64,000 nt of DNA, taken from positions 41,980,257-42,044,256 of the forward strand of contig CM051459.1 of the NCBI GenBank assembly GCA_028095005.1, in the 5' to 3' direction. The position numbers and the translations under genes are program-made. Source of the stretch: Rhynchospora pubera. Its lineage: Eukaryota; Streptophyta; Magnoliopsida; Poales; Cyperaceae. The notes beneath the pieces are model-generated. The model did not search any database. It worked only from the letters and a program-made list of their open reading frames with translations, and was not told the DNA's origin. How positions within the stretch are numbered: the first letter of the stretch is position 1; every line of letters starts with the position of its first letter. Below are positions 58,433-64,000 of this stretch, one piece after another.

Positions 58433-59801
58433 CTATTTTTTAGCTGTGAGACGGTACACGGCAACCCCACTCCGCCATTCCGGCAGGGGCGGGTCCTTGT
58501 GCAAAACCTCAACAATGAAATTTTTCCTGGCCTTCCTGAAGAAAGTCGCATCCCTTTTCTTCCACCGCCTCAAATGTGCCATCACAAAAGCCGTCTCGCC
58601 CTTTGCAAACACCTCCACGGTCTTCAACAACGGCTCTATGAGTTCTTCATAATATACCACGTCTGAGCCAACCACCAAGTCGAATTTCTCAGTAGATGTC
58701 ACATCAGCAGCATCCTGTTCATCTCCCCACCTGCTAATTGTACTAGTTAGTGATCAATTATATACATATTCTCTGTCCTACATCCAATTTATTTGATAGT
58801 TCTGTTGGTCAATTTTATAATAAGAGGGAAATGTGATGCATAATAGAGTAAATAAACACTAATTCTTGGTGCACTGGTATGGCTGGTACCAGTGCAGTTG
58901 GCTTTAGCTTGCTAGTACGTATATAGGGGTTATAACTGTTTTTATATTGCTTGTTATTGATTTTGATGTTTTGTGATTTCTGTCAATAGAAAGTAGTAGT
59001 GTTTGGCCCAACTTAAAAAAACTAAACTAAAGGCTTAAATTTCATCACGGAAAGAACAAATATTTCATTTTTACATGATCTCATAATCTCATTCAATACA
59101 GATATACTGAACAGAAGTTCTAAATTTTCTGATTTGCAGATATCTATCATGCCCTTTTACACTAAATAGTCAAAATTTTGAATGCACCATTAGTTGGATG
59201 AATTCAATAAGTAAACTTAAATAATAAAAAAATATTAAAGAATGATGTCTTTTTAATCACACAAAAAAAAAACATTTAAACAAGATAATTAGATAAAGAA
59301 CATAAAATGGAGAGCAACTAATTAGTTTTCAGACCTGAGTTGCTGCACAGAGACAAACCCACCACACGAGGAAACAACTAAAGAGTTCAACTCAGCATTA
59401 AATTGGAGATTGGGAACCACATTAGGGAGGTCTGTCAGAGTTACTCTTGCACCAAGTAGTGCCGCGGCAGCGATCCCGACAAGGCCGGTGCCGGAACCAA
59501 GCTCAAGGATTCTGAGAGGGGTTTGCTTGGACTGAAGAGAAGGAGAGAGAAGCAACGAGGGATTGAGATCCAAGAGGGAGACGAGAGAGGAGGCGGCAGG
59601 CCAGAGCTGGAAGGAGAGGCCTCGAGACCTGACTTCTCTGATGGTGATTGTAGCGTTGATTGAGTGGAGAAGGTGTGTGTGGTCGAGTTCTTTGAGCGCT
59701 GAGTTGGGGTTTTGTTTTTGTTCTTGTGGTTCTTCTTCTGAGTCGGAGTGGAGAGTGGAGAGGAGGAAATCAGGGTTTTCGTCGGAATCTGAGCTAGCCA
59801 T
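58433..59801 (-). CDS. METTL21-type protein-lysine methyltransferase (Methyltransf_16)
   Basis: SAM-dependent seven-beta-strand methyltransferase of the family that methylates lysines in chaperones and translation factors; the exact substrate cannot be read from sequence. Two exons, 59801-59335 and 58730-58433, split by a ~600-bp GT-AG intron; 765 nt, 254 aa. It starts MASSDSDENPDF with an acidic serine-rich head. Motif I is LELGSGTGLVGIAA (about 99-112), followed by TLTDLP. After the splice, FDLVVGSDVVYYEELIEPL (about 171-189) corresponds to the D-V-Y/F region typical of the family. The end is SGVAVYRLTAKK. Probably cytosolic or nuclear, with no targeting signal seen. Convergent with TYKY. 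Confidence 0.92.
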
Positions 59802-59949
59802 GTTGGGTTTTAGAGGTGGATGAATAAAAAAAGCTGAAAAGAAAAGTGAATTGAAACATAAAACAAGTAACTACTTGGAATGAATAAATACAAAAGAGGG
59901 AAATGAGCAGGAATTGCTCGAGGAGAAAATGGGAAATAAAAAAATGAAT

Positions 59950-60022
59950 CGCGCCAGGTAGGGGTCGAACCTACGACCTTCTGCTTAGGAAACAGACGCT
60001 CTATCCACTGAGCTACAGGCGC
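59950..60022 (-). tRNA. tRNA-Arg (anticodon CCU)
   Basis: The minus-strand sequence folds as a 73-nt tRNA. The acceptor stem is GCGCCTG with CTGGCGC (one U-U at pair 6-67) and discriminator G. The D arm contains TAGCTCAGTGGATAGAGC, the A box. The anticodon loop is TTCCTAA in stem TCTGT/GCAGA, giving CCU (codon AGG). The T arm GTAGGTTCGACCCCTAC contains the B box. No intron and no encoded CCA. A TTTTTTT Pol III terminator lies just downstream (59937-59943 on minus). Confidence 0.96.
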
Positions 60023-61488
60023 TTGTTGGGTGCTTTACTACTTTTTATTATATAATTAGAAGCAAAAAACTCAACACTACATATTCAAATGATAATGAGA
60101 TTTACTGATAATTTCAATACTTTTCAAGTTTTAAAATTAAAAACATTCGCATTGTATTCTGTATATCATAATAATTTTTTTAACTTGACGCGGTCCGTCC
60201 TCAATGATCTTCTATGGCTCAGATAATATTCAAACTGCATTGGTACATGACCAATCGATAAGACTGGTAATATGCCTATAACATTTTATATATTTGAATT
60301 TCTGTTTTGGTTTTACTTTATAATATTGAAAATGTTAACAAATTAATCTGCTATCAGTGATTCTCAACTATTTAACTAATCAGAAGGCACATGCTTTTAA
60401 GCTTTTTGTCGACTTAAGTCAAAATAAATAATCAATATGGTAGGTTTGTTTTTTTATCATTATTCAAAAGGATTGTATATCAAACTTGATTGTTTGCTCA
60501 CTGATAGAATTATACCATAAACTTTTAATAATTATCCAAAGGATAACTAACTAATTTTCAAACTACATCAAAATATATAATAGTAACATACATAAACGTT
60601 GTTTGCTAAGTTATGTAATCTTTATCGTACTCGTGAGTCGTGATAACGTATTCGTAAAATTAAAATGAATCAGAGTCACTTCTATAATAATCAATTTTTC
60701 TCCTCCTAGTTTTCCATTTACGAAAAATCATAGTGTGCATTTTGCTCGGCCAAAACAATTTATGTTTAACTGTTCGTGGGTCACGAGAAAACCGACCAAG
60801 AAATTCCCAGGTTAAAGACAGCGATCTGTCTCAAAGTTTTTTGTGCACCACTGTTTGTGCATAGTAGATAGTATCTGGCACCAATTATCATACGTTCAGT
60901 ACAATTTAATTGCACTTTTAAATGTACTGAGTATCATTAATTGACGTTCTTGCTTGAATGATATCCAGTTGATTAATTGCACTTTGAAATATACGAGTCT
61001 GATTAGATTAGGCTCCCTTTTCCTACATGTTGACTTTTATAAGATTGCAATTGTTGCTTTTGAGTTTGAAAAAAAAAATGCTCGATCATGTCCATGCAAC
61101 AAGATTTTGAGTTTGAAAGAAAGCTGAAAGGTTCAAGGTCATAATGGTCATTTATTATTAATTAGTCATATTTTACCTTCTTTTAATTTGATCACACAAA
61201 CAGGAAAAAAAAAATCTTTCCTTTCATTAATCATCCAAACAAGATATAATTTTTTTTTCCATTCCAATTCTCTCTCTTCTATATTTTACCTTCCTTTCCA
61301 TTCTCCTCCTAGAAACCAAACACAACAGTGTGGCCAGAACTAAGATTTTATCAACCTCGATATAATCTAAATTTATTATATTATCAATAATAACTAATAA
61401 GCCTAAAAAATGAAAAGAAGATTTGATCATTATTCCCATAAACAAATTTTCTGCTCATGCCTATTATTGAATTAACAGCATTATTAGA
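60023..61488. other. Intergenic, no gene seen
   Basis: AT-rich. The minus-strand frame at 61227-61445 has no recognisable feature and overlaps the expected 3' UTR of the gene at 61489. Confidence 0.5.
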
Positions 61489-64000
61489 TTATGACCTATT
61501 CAGATCTGCAATAACAACAGAGGCTGCATTGCGGCCAGGGGCACCCATGACACCTCCTCCAGGGTGGGCCCCACTTCCACAGAGATACAGCCCCTTTAAA
61601 GGTGTCCTATACCCAGACCTGTAAACTCACAAAAATAATAATGTAAATAGCCAATTCTATATTGAACTCGAAGATCTAAGGATCTGTTAATGGTCTTGAA
61701 AGTTTTAAGCAACTCAAATTCTTCAAACTTGAATCTAAAAGGGGCTGATATTGTAACAACTCGAAAATTTTCCAGGACTTACCATCCTTTTGTAGGCCGC
61801 ATTAGGAAAAGAGAATCTAACCCCATCGCACCATGAAAGATATTACCTCCTGTTTTCATGAAGTAATCATTTAAAAGTTGTTAATTCAATTATTGACTTA
61901 TATATAATATAGAAAAGCTATGAGCACTAGAAGAACATAAGGTTACTTTAATTTCTTTTTGTTAGAAATCATCGTCTTCATCAAATCATATTCCACAAAA
62001 AGCACTTAACATTGCCATATTTGCAATAAAATTTCCCTTTCCTTTAGAAAACTGCAGACACCGTTGACCTATTAGCCTAAGAACTTAGTGCCAACAAATA
62101 CAAACTCCCCTAAATTTTGACCCTTATTTCCCAAACAAAAGTAACATCAAAGTAAAAGGGTTTGCATCCTGGAATACTGAATTCGTATGGATTGATTAGG
62201 TAATTTTGGTCATCTGGTTGAGCTATAGTAAAGAACCCAACAGGCAACAGGCAGTTCATCATTTGAATCATTGATTTTATCGGTTAGGTATGCAATGCAT
62301 AAAACCAAACGATTTTGGAATTTAGCTATAAGTACAAAAACATGGTAATGTATCTCTGTGAATATTTTGTAAATGAAAGCATGGATCTACCAGTTAGTCC
62401 AAATTCCTTTTCTAAATCAAGAGGAGTGAGCATGTCATAGCCAATTATTGAAGCACTAAATCCTGGTGCATATTCATCGATCAGAGAGAAGCATCTTCTT
62501 GCAAATGATTCCTGAAATTAATTGAAGTGAAATTTTTCCAATAAAGACGAGTAATGAACTTTCCATGCCTCTACAAAGAACATTAATAAGAATCATAACT
62601 GCACAGAGAGAGAAAGAAACTTACTCTGACAACAGGATCACGCCAACTACCTTCAGACAGCTTGTACGGAGTGTATTGAACAAATAGGTTGACAACATGC
62701 TGACCTACACATATAAAAGTAACATTCAGTTTGGTTTTCCAACCAATAGAACTTATCTTAAAATATTTACAAACTGAAATGGCCTCATTAGCTATTGGAT
62801 ATGATCACCAATCATTGTTTTCGTTTTGGAAGATACGATGAACATAAATTTATACCAGGAGGAGAAATTGTTTTATCTAGGATTGAAGGAATTGTCATCT
62901 CGATAATTGGCCTCCTAGAAGGTATGCCGCTTACAGCATCCTCATATGCTACATCAATCTCCTCCATGCTTCAGCATTCAAATTAAGTAGAAGAAATTGT
63001 CAAGAGAAAATTGAAAACTAAGCCATGCATAGACTTTCTTCATACAAAACAAAATAAAAAACATATATAATCAAGTTAGTTTAATCATTTTTCTTGATAA
63101 TGGGTCTACACCTAATGGTTTCAGTAGGTTTCAATTTCCCAAAATAAATTGACACATACAATGTACTCCCCTTAAAGATGTAAAGGAAACTCTATATCCC
63201 TCAACATCATGAAATTACCATATATGCTCATTATCGTCTAATCTTAAGGCCCAATCTCCTCCTCATTCATGTACATTTAATAGTGAGAAAAAATATTCAA
63301 GGGATCTTTCAAATAATTGACCAAATGATGAACAGAGAGAAAAGTTTTCATGCTTTGTGAGGATACGCAATTGCAATAGTTATTTTCCACATAGTACCTA
63401 AGATTCGATGAAAATAGCTTTAATTCTCCTGCGACAGAATTATTCGCCTATTTATCATCTCTATCGGTGCTTCGGTTGAGTCATTGTGCATTATTATTTC
63501 TTTCTTTTTCCCAAAAGTGTAGTACACGATATTTCTTTCTGAGTTTCTCCTTTTGCATTAAAACATATTTATTTGGTCTTAAACTGTACCTCTCGGATCC
63601 TATATGTATAGTTCCAACATGCTCAGGGCCTCCCTCAGCAGAGTTATTTCTGCAACACTTGAAATTTGGTAGTCTATCAACTGCCATGTTAATTTTTGTG
63701 GTGGCCTGGATAAGAAAAATTGAGGAATAATGAAGACAGCGAATTTTCACAAATGGAAGCAATCAATAAATCTAAGATAGCATGATCGAGCCAAGTTCAA
63801 GAGATCTGTAGAACAACAAGGTGAAAAACCACAGAGGAAATCTGAAAATCGATTCTCATAACCTATGTGATTGAAGAACCAAATGATGCAACGACTAATA
63901 ATTTTTTATGTTGTTACACTTTTTTTTCAGGTCCTATAAAATTGAACTCTGAAATGTGAATTGATTGTTAGCTTGTCAATATATCAGCGCCACAGAATTT
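61489..64000 (-). CDS. PYROXD2-like FAD/NAD(P) oxidoreductase, 3' part (gene continues past the right edge)
   Basis: Plant homologue of pyridine nucleotide-disulfide oxidoreductase domain protein 2, a phytoene-desaturase-like flavoprotein that is mitochondrial in animals; its substrate is unknown. Exons found (minus) are 63705-63590 ([15 protein letters not shown]), 62968-62856 ([20 protein letters not shown]), 62704-62625 ([20 protein letters not shown]), 62511-62391 ([20 protein letters not shown]), 61849-61793 ([19 protein letters not shown]) and 61618-61489 ([20 protein letters not shown], then [11 protein letters not shown] and stop). The last exon is the C-terminal FAD-contacting signature. 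All junctions are GT-AG and frames join. The N-terminal Rossmann fold lies outside the window, so the start and total length are unknown. Confidence 0.9.

Noticed and set aside
59563..59823. Plus-strand 86-aa frame opposite methyltransferase exon 1
   Set aside because: Antisense shadow of the methyltransferase coding exon.
62795..62986. Plus-strand 63-aa frame at 62.8 kb
   Set aside because: Antisense to an exon of the PYROXD2-like gene ([10 protein letters not shown]...).

Overview
This is a nuclear chromosome window from a flowering plant, almost certainly a eudicot. It is AT-rich with spliced GT-AG genes, Copia LTR retrotransposons, Mutator-like (MULE) elements, a Helitron and many MITEs. 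Four conserved host genes and one tRNA gene sit in the right third (45-64 kb). The left two thirds (1-44 kb) is transposon territory.

Left end (1-8.7 kb): two tandem copies of an ~0.8 kb unit, one split by a 1.4 kb MULE derivative; a fold-back MITE inside a TA microsatellite; and a short Copia element (5076-7555, TSD CTCTT) carrying a head-to-head inverted copy of its own LTR/PBS/leader and two small nested MITEs.

Nest (8.76-33.88 kb): a ~0.95 kb MULE-type MITE was hit twice. An Angela-like Copia element (8780-27602), decayed in its gag-pol, sits in its left end. That element has itself taken two solo LTRs and an unexplained ~6 kb segment. A non-autonomous Helitron (28392-33745) sits in its right arm. 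The Helitron carries exons of a DUF455-family gene and a further LTR element (28421-30776) whose LTR holds an array of the palindrome GCGTTGTACAACGC.

35.69-44.11 kb: a 6.1 kb MULE-type element with long inverted repeats, 10-bp TSD, and arrays of the near-palindrome CGCGTTTATAAAACGCG. It encodes two convergent genes: an intact 316-aa two-zinc-finger protein I cannot assign to a family, and a plant mobile domain (PMD) gene that looks frame-disrupted. A 1.47 kb relative (42637-44110) is almost wholly one palindrome. The element at 131-1546 is a third relative. No MURA-like transposase is visible in any of them.

Host genes: SDH1 (complex II flavoprotein, 16 exons, 629 aa, +), the 23-kDa TYKY subunit of complex I (8 exons, 223 aa, +), a METTL21-type protein methyltransferase (2 exons, 254 aa, -), tRNA-Arg(CCU) (-), and the 3' part of a PYROXD2-like FAD oxidoreductase (-), which runs off the right edge. 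Two respiratory-chain genes lie side by side in the same orientation. The second has site II (TGGGCC) elements in its promoter, as is usual for nuclear genes for mitochondrial proteins.

Exon boundaries were read by eye from splice signals and reading-frame continuity. SDH1, TYKY and the methyltransferase each close to an exact multiple of three.
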